DNA of 64,000 nt from DATJIG01 sp050260515 (GTDB lineage: Bacteria > Pseudomonadota > Alphaproteobacteria > SMXQ01), in contig JBLNCI010000008.1 of assembly GCA_050260515.1 (NCBI GenBank), forward strand, positions 1-64,000, given 5' to 3'. Made by a program: the position numbers and the translations under genes. This document shows positions 1 through 8,048 of the stretch, one piece after another. How positions within the stretch are numbered: the first letter of the stretch is position 1; the number at the start of each line of letters is the position of its first letter. Under the pieces are notes generated by a model. The model was not told the DNA's origin. It made no database searches and worked only from the letters and a program-made list of their open reading frames with translations.

Positions 1-2
1 AC

Positions 3-830
3 CACGGCACGCTCACCGTGGCGGCCGACGGCTCCTACGTCTTCACCGCCGAAAGCGCCGACTGGAACGGCTCCGACAGCTTCACCGTGCGCAGTACCGA
101 TGCCTTGGGCGGCACCACCGACCACACCGTGACCATCACCGTCAATCCCACGCCCGACGCCATTGCCTATCCCCTGCCGAAGGAGCCGACTCCGTCGCAG
201 CCTGCCAGCAATCCGCAGCAACTCACCAACGGAGACGACCGCTACCAGGGCGGCGGCAACACCGATGGGGCGGTCAGCGGGCTGGGGGGCAACGACACGC
301 TCAAGGGCGGCGCCGGCAACGATTACCTCAGCGGCGACGGCGGCAACGACGACCTGCGGGGGGGCTCGGGCAACGACTATCTGACCGGCGGCAGCGGCAA
401 CGACACCCTCTCGGGCGGCACCGGCAACGACACCATGCTCGGCGGCGCCAACAATGACAGCCTGGACGGCGGCGACGGCAGCGACGTCATCTACGGCGGC
501 AGCGGCTCGGACTGGATTTCCGGCGGCTCGGGGATCGATGCGCTGTGGGGTGGTGATCCGCTCAATGCCCAGGACGGCGTCGCGGATATCTTCGCCTACG
601 CCACCTCGACGGAGGGCTGCGACGTCATCCACGGCTTCACCGTCGGCGAGGACAAGGTCGACCTGCACCTGCTGCATCAGCTTTCGAACAGCTACGCCAT
701 CGTCGCGGTCGACACCAATGCCGACGGCACGGCCGACAGCAGCCTTATCCAGGTCACCGATGGCGCCGGCATCCACGACATGGCGGTGGTGCTCGGGCAG
801 GCCCTGGGGGCGCAGGACATCTTGTGGTGA
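3..830 (+). CDS. RTX-type calcium-binding secreted protein, 3' part
   Basis: This frame is open from the left edge, so only the last 275 or so residues are present; the GTG at 18 is not taken as a start because coding continues upstream. The first 45 residues look like the end of a cadherin/VCBS-like beta-sandwich domain (ending TVTITVNPT), followed by a Pro-rich linker. Then come about ten RTX nonapeptides of the GGxGNDxL type, which bind calcium outside the cell. The C-terminal 80 residues resemble the type I secretion target region that follows such repeats. By family knowledge these are large surface or secreted proteins exported by a TolC-type system. No transporter genes are in view. 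The biological role (adhesin, enzyme or S-layer) cannot be told from this piece. Confidence 0.88.
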   Translation, partial: HGTLTVAADGSYVFTAESADWNGSDSFTVRSTDALGGTTDHTVTITVNPTPDAIAYPLPKEPTPSQPASNPQQLTNGDDRYQGGGNTDGAVSGLGGNDTLKGGAGNDYLSGDGGNDDLRGGSGNDYLTGGSGNDTLSGGTGNDTMLGGANNDSLDGGDGSDVIYGGSGSDWISGGSGIDALWGGDPLNAQDGVADIFAYATSTEGCDVIHGFTVGEDKVDLHLLHQLSNSYAIVAVDTNADGTADSSLIQVTDGAGIHDMAVVLGQALGAQDILW

Positions 831-914
831 GGTGGTTTAAGCGCTGTTCACGCGTGCGATAAACCCAGTTCTTCGTCTCCTGATATGATCGGGCCGCCAC
901 CCACGGAGACGAGA

Positions 915-1457
915 ATGGATTTCCCGCGCTGGACCAACGATCTCACCGTCTACCACCAGGCGATGGACGAACAGCATCAGCGGCTGTTCGTCCTCGCCGA
1001 GGCGCTGGCGCGCAGCAGCGGACAGGGTGACGCCGAGATCGATGCCCGGGTCAACGAGCTGATCGACTACACCTACACCCACTTCGCCAGCGAAGAGGCG
1101 TTCCTGATCCAGATCGGCTACCCGCATTTCCGCAGCCACAAGCAGCAGCACGAGGCCATCTTCCGGGCCGTGGACCAGATCGTTGAAAAATACGCCAATC
1201 TGGATCGCCGCCTGTTCGTCGACGAACTGGCGATCTTCGTCGCCGAATGGCTGGTCCGCCACATCCTCGACGAGGACATGGCCTATGCCCGCTTCATCGC
1301 GGACAACCGGATGCGGCGATCGACCGACATCACGGCGGCGCCTCAGCCCCCCGATCCGGTCGATCGGCTGCGCAGACTGAAGGCGGCGCTCGACGAGGGG
1401 CTGATCGGCCGCGACGAATTCGACGCGCAGCGCCGCCGCATCCTGGGCGACTTCTGA
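915..1457 (+). CDS. Bacteriohemerythrin with C-terminal SHOCT-like domain
   Basis: A 180-residue protein. All seven di-iron ligands of the hemerythrin fold can be placed: H21 (in DEQH), H56 and E60 (HFASE), H75 and H79 (HKQQH), H116 and D121 (HILDED). Such proteins bind O2 reversibly and are common in microaerophilic alphaproteobacteria. Residues from about 147 to 180 (DPVDRLRRLKAALDEGLI onwards) match the short helical SHOCT module, which is usually an oligomerisation or interaction tail; its fusion to a hemerythrin is worth noting. The start at 915 is chosen over the in-frame ATG at 885 because GGAG lies at a good distance upstream and the domain begins directly after it. The gene stands alone. 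Confidence 0.9.
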   Translation: MDFPRWTNDLTVYHQAMDEQHQRLFVLAEALARSSGQGDAEIDARVNELIDYTYTHFASEEAFLIQIGYPHFRSHKQQHEAIFRAVDQIVEKYANLDRRLFVDELAIFVAEWLVRHILDEDMAYARFIADNRMRRSTDITAAPQPPDPVDRLRRLKAALDEGLIGRDEFDAQRRRILGDF

Positions 1458-1573
1458 GCGCCGATCCCGGCATCCATCAGGGCGGGCCTTCGTACCCGTA
1501 AGCATCGACGGGGCGGCTGGAACCTCTGCGCCGCGGGCTGCATCTAATCGCATGCACCCCGAGGAGGTCCGCG

Positions 1574-2275
1574 ATGCCCATGGCTCCGACCGAGGACGAT
1601 CTGATCGCCCAGGCACAGCTCGGCGACCACGCCGCCTGCGAGGCGTTGATGCGCGGCTGCAACCGGCGTCTGTTCCGACTGGTGCGCGCCGTGCTGGGCA
1701 GCGACGCCGAGGCTGAGGACGTCCTCCAGGACAGCTATATCCGCGCCTTCGCCTCACTCAAGGATTTCGCCGGACGGAGCAGCTTCCAGACCTGGCTGTC
1801 GGCGATCGCCCTCAATGAGGCGCGGGGCAGGTTGAGGCGGCGCCGCGAACTCGCCAGCCTCACCGACATCACCGAGAGCGATCTGTCGGAGGCGATGCGC
1901 CGCCAGGGTGGCGGCATGCCCGCCCCCGATCCCGAGGACGCGATGGCGCGGACCGAGATGCGGCGGGTGCTCGAGCATGCCATCGACGATCTGCCGCCGC
2001 ATTACCGCAGCGTCTTCGTCTTGCGGGCGGTGGAACAACTGTCGGTGCGCGACACCGCCGAAGCGCTCGGAATTCCCGAGGATACCGTCAAGACGCGCTT
2101 CCATCGCGCCCGCCGGTTGCTGCGGCAAAGCCTGGGCGAAGCCGCCCGCGATGCCATCGCCGACATCTTCCGTTTCGACGGCGTACGGTGCGACCGCATC
2201 GTCGCCGCCGTCCTGAAGCGGATCAATCCCGATCCGCCCGAGAGAGGAGTCCCGACATGCGAGCGATCCCCCTGA
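1574..2275 (+). CDS. ECF-type RNA polymerase sigma factor
   Basis: A 233-residue sigma-70 family factor with only regions 2 and 4. Region 2 includes AEDVLQDSYIRAF (about residues 36-48), which contacts the RNA polymerase clamp and the -10 element. Region 4 includes RDTAEALGIPEDTVKTRFHR, a helix-turn-helix for -35 recognition. A GGAGG ribosome site precedes the ATG. The last 19 bases overlap the start of the next gene, so the two are likely co-translated. No anti-sigma factor lies next to it; the partners downstream are a small secreted protein and a cupredoxin. A tail of about 40 residues follows region 4. The stimulus is unknown; the copper neighbour suggests an envelope or redox stress role, which is inference. 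Confidence 0.9.
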   Translation: MPMAPTEDDLIAQAQLGDHAACEALMRGCNRRLFRLVRAVLGSDAEAEDVLQDSYIRAFASLKDFAGRSSFQTWLSAIALNEARGRLRRRRELASLTDITESDLSEAMRRQGGGMPAPDPEDAMARTEMRRVLEHAIDDLPPHYRSVFVLRAVEQLSVRDTAEALGIPEDTVKTRFHRARRLLRQSLGEAARDAIADIFRFDGVRCDRIVAAVLKRINPDPPERGVPTCERSP

Positions 2276-2667
2276 TGGCCCTGAGCATGCTGGCCGTGGC
2301 GTCCCTGCCGGCCGTCGCCGCCGACGTCGAAAAGGCGCCGCCGCCCGCCCCCTACCAGGCCGTGTCCAAGCTGGTGGCGCTGCCGGACTTCCTGCCGGGC
2401 ATCGGAACGCTCTACGTCGATCCCAAGACCCTGCCGGCCGGGCCGTTCCTGGCCTATGACAAGGCGGGCAAGCTGGTCAGCACCATCTACATGGTGCCGA
2501 TCGACGAGATCGAGGCGCACAAGAAGTTCGAGGATCTGAAGACCTCGGGCCACAAGGTCGACCACGTCGACATGGTCTTCAATGCCGGCCATCCCGGCGT
2601 GGAAAAGCCGCACTACCACATCGTTCTGTGGCACGTCTCACCGTCCGAGGCCGCGGCGGTGAAATGA
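2257..2667 (+). CDS. Small secreted protein, TTHB210/DUF5602-like
   Basis: A 136-residue protein with a clear signal peptide (hydrophobic residues 4-19, cleavage after about AVAA). The mature part has Tyr-Gln-Ala-Val, PGIGTLYVDP and a C-terminal PHYHIVLWHV motif rich in His. This resembles the TTHB210-like family, whose Thermus member is expressed under a sigma-E/anti-sigma-E pair; I assign the family from memory with moderate confidence. The start at 2257 has GAGAGGAG just upstream and overlaps the end of the sigma factor gene, supporting co-transcription. The histidines near the C terminus could bind metal. Its function is not known. Confidence 0.72.
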   Translation: MRAIPLMALSMLAVASLPAVAADVEKAPPPAPYQAVSKLVALPDFLPGIGTLYVDPKTLPAGPFLAYDKAGKLVSTIYMVPIDEIEAHKKFEDLKTSGHKVDHVDMVFNAGHPGVEKPHYHIVLWHVSPSEAAAVK

Positions 2668-3176
2668 GGATCTCGCGGCGATCGTTCCTGATCGGCGCGC
2701 TGGTCGCCGGCGGCGGCTTGGCCTGGGCCAAGCCCGTCCCGGCGGCCGGCGCCGCCATCATTCGCATGATGAGTGCGACCGACGGCTCGGACGTATGGTT
2801 CGATCCCATCGGCCTGTGGGTGCCGCCGGGAACGGCGGTCACCTGGAGCAACGGCCCCGATCAGGCCAACACCCATACCGCCACCGCCTATCATCCCGCC
2901 AACGGGCGGCACCAGCTGCGCATCCCCGAGGGGGCTCCGCCCTGGGATTCCGGGCCGCTGCTGCCGGGCGGCTCCTTTTCGGTCACCCTGGAGCGGGACG
3001 GGGTCTACGATTATTTCTGCCAGCCCCATGAGAGCGCCGGCATGGTCGGCCGCATTGTGGTCGGCGATCCCCGCCGCTCTGCGGCGCGCCCTTTCGACGT
3101 CGAGGTGCCCGCGGCCGCCCGGCAGGCCTTTCCCGCCGTTGATGCCATTCTGCGCGAGAAAATTGTTAGGCGCTAA
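2664..3176 (+). CDS. Cupredoxin (type 1 blue copper protein), Tat-exported
   Basis: A 170-residue protein. The N terminus SRRSFLIGALVAGGG fits a twin-arginine signal, so it is probably exported folded. The cupredoxin core shows the usual copper ligands: a His in NTHTATAYHP and the C-terminal Cys/His/Met set in DYFCQPHESAGMVG. Proteins of this kind carry single electrons in the periplasm. The ATG overlaps the stop of the preceding gene (ATGA), which fixes the start at 2664 and places it as the third gene of the sigma-factor operon. A 40-residue tail after the Met ligand has no motif I recognise. The redox partner is not evident. Confidence 0.88.
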   Translation: MRISRRSFLIGALVAGGGLAWAKPVPAAGAAIIRMMSATDGSDVWFDPIGLWVPPGTAVTWSNGPDQANTHTATAYHPANGRHQLRIPEGAPPWDSGPLLPGGSFSVTLERDGVYDYFCQPHESAGMVGRIVVGDPRRSAARPFDVEVPAAARQAFPAVDAILREKIVRR

Positions 3177-3315
3177 TGCACGCCGAGTTGAGCTTTCTCC
3201 GCGTTGTCCGTCCCGCCGCGTCTGTTAGTATTGCAGGGTGGTGCGGCGGATCGGGAGATGACATGCGGCTCGTAGCCGTCGTGGAGGCCTGGGCCCGGAC
3301 GCGAGGTCCGTCACG

Positions 3316-5625
3316 GTGACCGCCCCCTTGCCAGACATCCCCGGGCCAGACATCCCCGGGCCAGACATCCCCCGGCCAGAGCCCCCCCGGCCAGCCGTTC
3401 CTCGGCACCGGCGCGCGTCGCTGGGCGGCAAGGTGTTGATGATCGCCCTGTCCGCCACCGTGCTGGTGGTCTCGGCATCGGAAATGTTCCGGCTGTGGAC
3501 CATGCGGCAAGATCGCATGGACCTCCTGCGCCAGAAGGCCGAACGCACCGCCGACATCCAGGCGGTGGCGCTGTCGCGTCCCATGTTCGACTACGACAAC
3601 GACGTGGTGGCGGGCCTGGTCGGGGCGATGTCCGGCGACCCCGAGATCGTCTGGGTCCACGTCGCCGCGCCCGACGGCAAGGTGTTCGGCAAGCTGGGGC
3701 AAGACGACCACGGGGCGGAGCCGCCCCTGATCGTCACCCGCCAGATCCGCTATCGCCACCAGCTCCGCGACGATCTCGTGGGCACGCTGGTGATCGGCTT
3801 CTCCACCGAAGCCGCCGACCACGACGTCGAACGCAACATGTGGTTCAGCCTGGCCGGCATGATGGCGGTGCTGACCAGCCTGTCGCTGGCCATCATCTGG
3901 AGCCTGCGCCGCATCACCATTCCATTGCGCGACATGGCCGGGGTGCTGTTGGGCCTGGCCAAGGGGGACAAGGACGTCACCGTCCGCGACCTCGACCGGC
4001 GGGACGAGATCGGCGACATCGCCCGCGCCGCCGAGGTGTTCCGCCGCCACGCCATCGAGATCGAGCGTCTCGAGGCGGAGAAGGCGGCTGAAGTCGCCGT
4101 GCGCGAGAGCGAGGAGCGCCTGCGCCTGGTGGTCGACAGCATGCCGGTGCCGGTGGCGATGACCAGCCTGCTGAACGGTCGCATCCTGTTCGCCAACCGG
4201 CAGGTGCGTGCCAATCTGCTGGGGCCGGAATTCGATCCGGTGGGGACGCCGACCCGGAATTTCTACGTCAATCCCGCCGATCGCGACCGTCTGGTGGCCG
4301 AGGTGGCGGAAAAAGGGTCGGTGCACGGCTTCGAGGCGCACTTCTGCCGTCCCGACGGCAGCACCTTCTGGGGCATGGTTTCGGCGACCAGGACCACGTT
4401 CCGCGGCGAGCCTGTCATCCTCGCCGGCATCTACGACATCACCGACCGGCGCCGGGTCGAGGAACAGTTGAAGGAGGCCAAGGACAGGGCCGAGGCGGCC
4501 ACCCGCGCCAAGTCCGAGTTCCTGGCCACCATGAGCCACGAGATCCGCACCCCGATGAACGGGGTGATCGGCATGGCCCAGCTCCTGCGCGAGGGGCCGC
4601 TGACCCCCGAGCAGCGCGAGCACGTCGAGACGCTGTGCAGCTCGGGACGCGCGCTGCAATCGCTGCTCAACGACATCCTCGATCTGTCCAAGCTGGAATC
4701 CGGCAAGGTCGAGATCGCCGCCGCCCCCTTCGAACCGCGCGCCGTGATTGCCGAGACGGTCGGCCTGCTGCACGGCCGCGCCGAGGAAAAGGGCACGCTG
4801 CTCGAATGGCGGGTCGCGGAGAGCGTGCCCGGATGGGTGACCGGCGATGACCTGCGGCTGCGCCAGATCCTGCTCAACCTCATCGTCAATGCCATCAAGT
4901 TCACCGCCGAAGGCCGCATCCTGGTGTCGGTCAGGGCGGGGATTGAGACGGGCTCGGACGTGGTGCGGTTCGAGGTCCAGGATACCGGCATGGGGATCGC
5001 CGCCGACCGGCTCTCCGACCTGTTCCAGCCCTTCAATCAGGGCGATGCCGCGGTGGCGCGCCGCTTCGGCGGCACCGGGCTGGGCCTTGCCATCTGTAAG
5101 CGCCTGGTCGAGCTGCAATCGGGCCGGATCGGCGTCGAGAGCGAGCCCGGGCGGGGCAGCCTGTTCTGGTTCGAGCTTCCCTTGCCGGCCGCCGCCGCCC
5201 GGGCGTCGTCCGACGGCGTGATCCCGGCCGCCGCGCAGGCGCGCGCGTTGACGCTGCTGCTGGCCGAGGACAATCCGGTCAACCAGAAGGTCGTGGCGAC
5301 CTATTTCCGGCGGCGCGGCCACGAGGTCACCGTGGTCGGAGACGGGCGGCGGGCAGTGGAGAGTGCGGCCACCCGCCGCTTCGACGTGGTGCTCATGGAC
5401 ATGCAGATGCCGGTGATGGACGGGCTCGACGCCTGCCGCGCCATCCGGCAGGGCGACGGTCCCAACCGCACCACTCCGGTGATCGCGCTGACCGCCAACG
5501 CCTTCGCGGACGATGCCCAGCGCTGCCGGGACGCGGGGATGGATGACTTCGTCACGAAGCCGGTTGATTTCGAGGCGCTGATGGCCAAGATCGCACGGGC
5601 AACCGGCGAGGTGGCGGACGCGTGA
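3316..5625 (+). CDS. Hybrid sensor histidine kinase with HAMP, PAS and receiver domains
   Basis: A 769-residue membrane kinase. Order: Pro-rich cytoplasmic head with the repeat PDIPG (residues 5-22), membrane segment about 39-58, periplasmic sensor about 60-172, membrane segment about 175-195, HAMP, PAS about 270-380, HisKA with phospho-acceptor H408 in MSHEIRTPMNG, HATPase with N-box NLIVNAIKF, and a receiver with phospho-acceptor D695 in VLMDMQMPVMDG. It is a complete hybrid kinase that would pass phosphate on to an Hpt protein. The start is a GTG with GAGG upstream. A small unknown gene follows within 45 bases of the stop. The signal sensed is unknown. Confidence 0.93.
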   Translation: MTAPLPDIPGPDIPGPDIPRPEPPRPAVPRHRRASLGGKVLMIALSATVLVVSASEMFRLWTMRQDRMDLLRQKAERTADIQAVALSRPMFDYDNDVVAGLVGAMSGDPEIVWVHVAAPDGKVFGKLGQDDHGAEPPLIVTRQIRYRHQLRDDLVGTLVIGFSTEAADHDVERNMWFSLAGMMAVLTSLSLAIIWSLRRITIPLRDMAGVLLGLAKGDKDVTVRDLDRRDEIGDIARAAEVFRRHAIEIERLEAEKAAEVAVRESEERLRLVVDSMPVPVAMTSLLNGRILFANRQVRANLLGPEFDPVGTPTRNFYVNPADRDRLVAEVAEKGSVHGFEAHFCRPDGSTFWGMVSATRTTFRGEPVILAGIYDITDRRRVEEQLKEAKDRAEAATRAKSEFLATMSHEIRTPMNGVIGMAQLLREGPLTPEQREHVETLCSSGRALQSLLNDILDLSKLESGKVEIAAAPFEPRAVIAETVGLLHGRAEEKGTLLEWRVAESVPGWVTGDDLRLRQILLNLIVNAIKFTAEGRILVSVRAGIETGSDVVRFEVQDTGMGIAADRLSDLFQPFNQGDAAVARRFGGTGLGLAICKRLVELQSGRIGVESEPGRGSLFWFELPLPAAAARASSDGVIPAAAQARALTLLLAEDNPVNQKVVATYFRRRGHEVTVVGDGRRAVESAATRRFDVVLMDMQMPVMDGLDACRAIRQGDGPNRTTPVIALTANAFADDAQRCRDAGMDDFVTKPVDFEALMAKIARATGEVADA
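3331..3375 (+). repeat. Three tandem 15-bp units inside the kinase gene
   Basis: Three copies of CCAGACATCCCCGGG run head to tail, the third slightly changed. They encode PDIPG PDIPG PDIPR at the extreme N terminus of the kinase. Because the unit is a multiple of three, copy number can change without breaking the frame. Confidence 0.9.
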
Positions 5626-5669
5626 ACGCGCCCGCCGGCGCCACCGGACCTTTTCTTAGTGGAGCACCC

Positions 5670-6023
5670 ATGTCGGACCCGGCCTCCTTTGCCAATGTCC
5701 TGCGCTTCGTGGCCGCGCACAGCGACCGCAGCGATCCCCGCATTGCCGCGATGATGGACATTCTTGGCGCTGCCGCCGATGCCATCGAGGCGACCGGCGG
5801 CGTGACCGTGGCGGCGGCCGAACTGGAACTGGCGGCCCGCGCCTTCGCCGGTGTCGCGGGCTTCCTGCAGCAGCGCATCCTTCCTGAGACGGTGGCTGCG
5901 GCGAACAAGGCGGGAGAGGAGCAGGTCCGGGCGGCGGTGGATGCGTCCATGGACGCGGTCAACCGTCTGCTGCGCGAGGCGGCCGGCGGCGCTGGCCAGC
6001 CGGTCGCGCTCAGCTTCACCTGA
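5670..6023 (+). CDS. Small conserved-type hypothetical protein downstream of the kinase
   Basis: A protein of 117 residues, mostly helical and Ala-rich, with no membrane segment or signal peptide. I do not recognise a family. An alternative GTG at 5622 overlaps the kinase stop codon; I prefer ATG 5670 because GGAG lies six bases upstream and the following sequence (SDPASFANVLRFVAAHSD) begins an ordered helix. The close spacing suggests that it is co-transcribed with the hybrid kinase and may assist its signalling, which is inference only. Confidence 0.6.
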   Translation: MSDPASFANVLRFVAAHSDRSDPRIAAMMDILGAAADAIEATGGVTVAAAELELAARAFAGVAGFLQQRILPETVAAANKAGEEQVRAAVDASMDAVNRLLREAAGGAGQPVALSFT

Positions 6024-6172
6024 CCCCCATCGTTCGGACGAACGATCATTAATACCAAAGAAACCAAGGGCTTCAGGCATTTGCCCGATTGTTTGTAATC
6101 GGCGCACGGCCTAGCGTGGCATGGTCAGTAGCCGCGGCACCGGTTCGGGGACGCTGCGGCAGGAGGGAAGCC

Positions 6173-6445
6173 ATGATCGTGCCCGCATTGCTGACCCTGT
6201 CCGCGCTGCTGGTGCTCCGCGCCATCATGCAGCGGAGCGAAGCCCGCCTGGCGCTCGGCCTCGCAGTCTATGTCGGCGTCGTGATGTTCATCCTGGTCAC
6301 CCAGCCGGAACTGTTCGTCCCGGCCGTCGTGCTCGCTCTCGCCCTGGCCTGCCTGGCGCTGGCCCGCTTCATGTTCGATCGCAGCACGGCCGCACCCGAC
6401 GCTCCGGGGGCCAAGTTCCTGTCCTTCTTCGACGACCCTCGCTAG
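6173..6445 (+). CDS. Small membrane protein, unknown function
   Basis: A 90-residue protein with three hydrophobic stretches (about residues 3-17, 27-45 and 48-62) and a short soluble tail ending FLSFFDDPR. AGGAGGG stands just upstream of the ATG at 6173, so this start is chosen over the in-frame one at 6089. No family was recognised. It stands between the kinase group and a repeat-rich spacer, with no obvious partner. Confidence 0.55.
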   Translation: MIVPALLTLSALLVLRAIMQRSEARLALGLAVYVGVVMFILVTQPELFVPAVVLALALACLALARFMFDRSTAAPDAPGAKFLSFFDDPR

Positions 6446-6523
6446 CGTCCGGAAGAGGTTGGACGGGACGACGGCAAGGGGGAGTGCCCGGGCGACACCG
6501 TGCCCCGGACGCCTCTTCCATCG

Positions 6524-6627
6524 TTGCCGGGCTTGACCCGGCAATCCAGGGGGCGTCCCGCGCGAGCTGGTTTCCAGCAATGGATTAGGTTGGGTCTCGC
6601 CTGGATGGCCGGGTCGAGCCCGGCCAT
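6524..6627. repeat. Pair of REP-like palindromes
   Basis: Two related palindromes lie in inverted orientation: TTGCCGGG-CTTGA-CCCGGCAA (6524-6544) and ATGGCCGGG-TCGAG-CCCGGCCAT (6605-6627), each beside a TGGAT or its complement. This pattern is the dispersed extragenic palindrome that is common in Rhodospirillales and Rhizobiales. The remainder of the 6446-6684 spacer shows no gene. Confidence 0.8.
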
Positions 6628-6684
6628 GACGACACGGGGGGAGATTGTCCGGCGACGACTGAGATGGACCTGTCGGCAAAAGAG

Positions 6685-6720
6685 AAGCCCCGTATCCGGC
6701 TTTGGCCAGAGACGGGGCTT
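6685..6720 (-). terminator. Rho-independent terminator of the OmpA gene
   Basis: Stem AAGCCCCGT (6685-6693) pairs with ACGGGGCTT (6712-6720). Read on the minus strand, the stem is followed by CTCTTTT. It lies about 60 bases past the stop of the OmpA-family gene. Confidence 0.75.
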
Positions 6721-6776
6721 TCCCTAAACAGATCTCGTGTCGGCGGCCGCTCTCACGAGCTCGGCCGCTGTCCCGC

Positions 6777-7763
6777 TCAGGGCAGGACGATCTCGACGCG
6801 GCGGTTCTGCGGCTCCTTGACGCCGTCCTTGGTCGGGACCAGCGGGTCGCTCTCGCCCTTGGCGACGACGGCGATCTGGTCGGCGGGGATGCCCTGCTTG
6901 ACCATGGCGTCCTTGACGGCATTGGCGCGCTTCAGCGACAGGGCCATGTTGTACTTGTCCGAGCCGGAGCGGTCGGCGTGGCCGGTCAGGTTGACGCGGG
7001 CGCTCTGGCCCTGCTTGGCGGCGGTCACGGCCTGGCTGATGATGCTCTGGGCCTCAGGGGTGACGTTCGCCTTGTTGAAGTCGAAGAACACCATGTAGTT
7101 CTTCTGCAGCTCGACCTTCGGAGCCGGGGCCGGCGCGGGGGCCGGAGCCGGGGCCGGGGCGGCGACCGGAACCGGCGCGGGGGCCGGGGCCTTGCCGAAC
7201 TTGTAGGTCAGGCCGACCATCAGCGCGTGGTTCTGATAGCTGCCGTCGACCTTGGCGCCGGTGTTGGTGGTGAACTCCGGATCCAGGGTGGCGAAGTAGC
7301 GGTACTGGGCCTTCACCGCCACGCTGGGATTGACGTCGTAGGACACGCCGGCAAAGCCCTGGTAGGCGAACTGGTTGTCGCGGTTGTCGACGGTCACCGC
7401 ACCGGTGCTGGCGTCGGCCTTCATCCAGGCCCAGCCGATACCGGCACCGACGAAGGGATGCCAGCTGCTGTTCGGCATGAACTCGTAGATGCCGTTGACC
7501 ATCGCGCTCCAGCTGTCGATGCCGTCATTGCCGCGATAGCCGCCTTCGAGCTCGACCTTGGGGGCGCCGAAGCTGTAGCCGACCTGGCCGATGCCGACCC
7601 AACCCCAATCGGAGTCGATGTTGACCTGGGCACCGCCGCCGGAGAGATCGCTGTCCTGCTTGAAGTTGGTGCCGACGTCGGCGCCGACATACCACTGGGC
7701 ATGGGCCGCCGCGGGGAGCGTCACAAGGGCGGTCGCGGCGAGGAGGGCCTTTAGGGTGCGCAT
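6777..7763 (-). CDS. OmpA-family outer membrane protein
   Basis: A 328-residue protein. It has a signal peptide ending AAAHA, an eight-stranded type beta-barrel (about residues 23-190) with alternating aromatic strands, a long Ala-Pro linker (about 192-218) and a C-terminal OmpA peptidoglycan-binding domain. The last carries the family motif region NLTGHADRSGSDKYN and the conserved NRRVEIVL end. It ties the outer membrane to the cell wall and may form a small pore. It is a single-gene unit with its own terminator downstream and a 285-base spacer upstream. Confidence 0.92.
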   Translation of the reverse strand: MRTLKALLAATALVTLPAAAHAQWYVGADVGTNFKQDSDLSGGGAQVNIDSDWGWVGIGQVGYSFGAPKVELEGGYRGNDGIDSWSAMVNGIYEFMPNSSWHPFVGAGIGWAWMKADASTGAVTVDNRDNQFAYQGFAGVSYDVNPSVAVKAQYRYFATLDPEFTTNTGAKVDGSYQNHALMVGLTYKFGKAPAPAPVPVAAPAPAPAPAPAPAPKVELQKNYMVFFDFNKANVTPEAQSIISQAVTAAKQGQSARVNLTGHADRSGSDKYNMALSLKRANAVKDAMVKQGIPADQIAVVAKGESDPLVPTKDGVKEPQNRRVEIVLP

Positions 7764-7879
7764 GGGGTCTTAGCCTTCTTTCGCGGAGGAGAGTTAAGAA
7801 CGATTAACCTACCTCTACCCCACGCCCCCGCACATCGACAAGCGATGAGGGGGTCTACTACCGACGATTTCCCCGCGCT

Positions 7880-7895
7880 GTTGCACGGATGCAAC
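7880..7895. repeat. Short perfect dyad upstream of the OmpA gene
   Basis: GTTGCA-CGGA-TGCAAC is a 6-bp perfect inverted repeat with a 4-base loop, about 120 bases upstream of the OmpA start. It could be a regulator site. It is too short to claim a function. Confidence 0.3.
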
Positions 7896-8004
7896 GGTGT
7901 GGCGACTTTCGTTATATGGAAAGTAGCTTGTTTAGTCGATGCTAATATGATACCACCCGCTTCAGGACGCCGCTCGCCGGCTGTCCCAGCGACCTCCCTG
8001 TGAA

Positions 8005-8040
8005 GGCCCGATCCCCTGGTGGGATCGGGCCTCCTTTTTC
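8005..8040 (+). terminator. Strong rho-independent terminator reading on the plus strand
   Basis: A perfect 11-bp stem, GGCCCGATCCC (8005-8015) with GGGATCGGGCC (8021-8031) and loop CTGGT, is followed by TCCTTTTTC on the plus strand. No plus-strand protein gene ends here, because both neighbours (OmpA gene and pssA) are on the minus strand. On the minus strand the stem has only a weak TTC tail, so service to pssA would be secondary. Confidence 0.75.
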
Positions 8041-8048
8041 ACTGGGGC

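Noticed and set aside
18..830. GTG at 18 as start of the RTX protein
   Set aside because: The same frame is open to the left edge and codes for a continuing beta-sandwich domain, so the gene is cut by the window.
3166..5322. Long open frame (718 codons) on the minus strand
   Set aside because: It is antisense to the hybrid kinase, is dominated by Gly, His, Asp and Arg, and shows no motif. In GC-rich coding DNA such mirror frames are expected.
5622..5670. GTG 5622 as start of the gene after the kinase
   Set aside because: It would overlap the kinase stop as GTGA, which is possible, but ATG 5670 has a better ribosome site. The choice is not certain.
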